From: Phymorhynchus buccinoides
Taxonomy: Eukaryota > Mollusca > Gastropoda > Neogastropoda > Raphitomidae
Length of the DNA: 64,000 nt
Reading direction: 5' to 3'
Assembly: GCA_017654935.2 (NCBI GenBank)
Contig: CM065690.1
Span: 38,710,793-38,774,792, forward strand
In this document: positions 62,651 through 64,000 of the stretch, one piece after another
Numbering within the stretch: position 1 is the stretch's first letter
How the letters are laid out: each line of letters opens with the position of its first letter
Notes under the pieces: generated by a model
Seen by the model: only the letters and a program-made list of their open reading frames with translations
What the model was told of the DNA's origin: nothing
Databases searched by the model: none
Position numbers and translations under genes: made by a program

Positions 62651-62829
62651 GAGTAGTTTTTTAATGGCTTGACTAATGACTGGAACATGCAGGGCCAAGT
62701 CGCAGACACCGCCTCCTCAGGTAACTTCTTCCAATCTCTGTCTGACGGTCTGGAGCAAAAATGAACTTCACCTGTATTCAGTCCAGTGCAAGATAATGGG
62801 CAATTACTGGCTTTACTCTGACGGCTAGG

Positions 62830-63150
62830 TGCTAGGCTGAGTCTGATATTGTCCACTTTGACAATGTGGAAGATTTAATTTTTATACACATTGTGAGCAT
62901 AGCCATCTTCCTGTAGTGCTCGAGTGTGGGCCATTCTAACTGCGCTAGCTTGTTAGATATGCTGGAGGTGTTCTGGTAGCAGCTAGGCATGAAAAGAGCT
63001 GTCCTTCTCCGTATTGGATCAGGAAAGGGCCACAATGTGGCATATCATCGACAATTTTGTAAACATTCCTCAATCTGGGTGAATGGGTCCTAAACGGAAC
63101 TGGCATATATTACAGGAAGGGTCTAACAAGGGTCAGATACAATGGCTAAG
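62830..63150 (-). pseudogene. LINE C-terminal fragment (minus)
   Basis: Minus strand reads RRRTALFMPSCYQNTSSISN, KLAQLEWPTLEHYRKMAMLT and MCIKI, the post-RT region of jockey/CR1-type LINEs (W.TLE.RR…). Contains stops upstream. Confidence 0.65.
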
Positions 63151-63212
63151 TGGGTCTGATATTCTTGATCCCCATCACCCAAGGAGTGCAGTTAAGCATA
63201 TAACTTTACACA

Positions 63213-64000
63213 ATGCAAACCTCAACAGAAGGTAAAGAGCAAAAGTATTCAGCAGAGCAGAATAACATCCTGATCCCTCAGCTCATTGAACAAATCGAGG
63301 AACTGACAGAGAATCTGGAAGCCGGTCAGCAAACAGACATGATAATCATGGACTTTGCCAAGGCCTTTAGCAGGGTAAATCATAGCCTTCTGCTGCATAA
63401 ACTACACATGTATGGCATAAGGGGCAATGTGAACAGATGGGTGACAGACTTCCTCCTCGGCCGACGGCAGGCTGTCGTTCTTGAGGGCACCCAGTCAGGC
63501 TACATCAGGCGTACCACAGGGATCAGTGCTAGGCCCATGCCCATTTCTGGCATAATAAATGATTTGCCAGAAAAACTGTCTTCAAAAGCAAGGCTCTTTG
63601 CTGACAGTCTACATGCTCATCTGCTCAGGGGAGGACCATGTCTGCTTACAGAAAGACCTCCAACGACTTGAGGAATAGGAGAAGAAGTGGGACATGCAGT
63701 TTCACCACAGACTATACTATAGTTTCACAGCAGGAAGCCCTTGCACCACCCATGCCAACTGCATGGACACACCTTGGACACCGTCCGAACAGCCAAGTAT
63801 CTGGGTGTCACCCTACAAGCAACTGGCGGCTGGGATGTCCATGTGAACACCATTATGGCAAAGGCCAGCTAGACACTCGGCTTCCTACGAAGGAACCTGA
63901 AGACAGCCTCCATTGAACTGCGAGAGAAAGCCTACATGGCATTTACCGCCATGCTACAGAGGCTCATATGGAATTCACTGTAGCAACGCCGACAAGCCAC
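63213..64000 (+). pseudogene. Jockey/CR1-type LINE reverse-transcriptase fragment, runs off the window
   Basis: Plus strand: DMIIMDFAKAFSRVNHSLLL, HKLHMYGIRGNVNRWVTDFL, LGRRQAVVLEGTQSGYI, then LPEKLSSKARLFAD where the catalytic DD is damaged. After frameshifts it reads EKKWDMQFH and TLGFLRRNLKTASIELREKA. The conserved DFAKAFD has become DFAKAFS. Non-functional. Confidence 0.8.

Noticed and set aside
63213..63916. Functional reverse transcriptase gene at the right edge
   Set aside because: The catalytic YxDD region is damaged (LFADSL), DFAKAFD has become DFAKAFS, and frameshifts follow. It is a dead LINE.

Overview
This window is nuclear DNA from an intron-rich, repeat-rich invertebrate. A lophotrochozoan, most likely a gastropod mollusc, fits best. 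That placement is an inference from gene structure and repeat style, because no species-diagnostic marker is visible. All exon calls were made by reading the sequence by eye. They rest on three checks: similarity to known families, canonical splice borders, and consistent codon phase from one exon to the next.

Three conserved protein-coding genes account for essentially all the credible coding DNA. (1) URB1 (nucleolar pre-ribosomal-associated protein 1, yeast Npa1) lies on the minus strand. It runs from a start codon at 40705 down to an exon ending at 3682. I can place 26 exons (about 1750 codons); the C-terminal exons lie beyond the left edge. (2) CHMP1B (ESCRT-III subunit) lies on the plus strand, 41168-50720. 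It is complete in six exons and encodes 201 residues; its first intron has a minor (U12-type) spliceosome signature. (3) PM20D2 (peptidase M20 domain-containing protein 2) lies on the minus strand, 62177-56253. Its coding region is complete in six exons and encodes 406 residues. URB1 and CHMP1B are head to head, with 462 bp between their start codons, which implies a shared promoter. CHMP1B and PM20D2 converge.

Layout. 1-2925: a decayed DIRS-like retrotransposon on the minus strand, carrying a GC-rich 138-bp tandem repeat. 3346-40705: URB1 with long introns full of MITEs, SINEs, LINE scraps, minisatellites and microsatellites. 40706-41167: bidirectional promoter region. 41168-50720: CHMP1B, whose first intron holds LINE fragments and a nested MITE. 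About 50721-53030: CHMP1B 3' UTR or flank. 53030-56150: intergenic repeats. 56253-62177: PM20D2. 62200-64000: two long CA/GT arrays and two LINE reverse-transcriptase fragments in opposite orientation.

The most distinctive pattern is at URB1 exon borders. Several exons (10, 14 and 25; in decayed form 13 and 19) have their own splice site, and for four of them a piece of adjoining exon, copied into the neighbouring intron. In three cases the copies form tandem arrays of 6-10 units. A second theme is the density of non-autonomous DNA elements flanked by TTAA. One of them sits inside a minisatellite and itself contains another TTAA element. No CRISPR array, prokaryotic operon, rRNA gene or convincing tRNA gene was seen.
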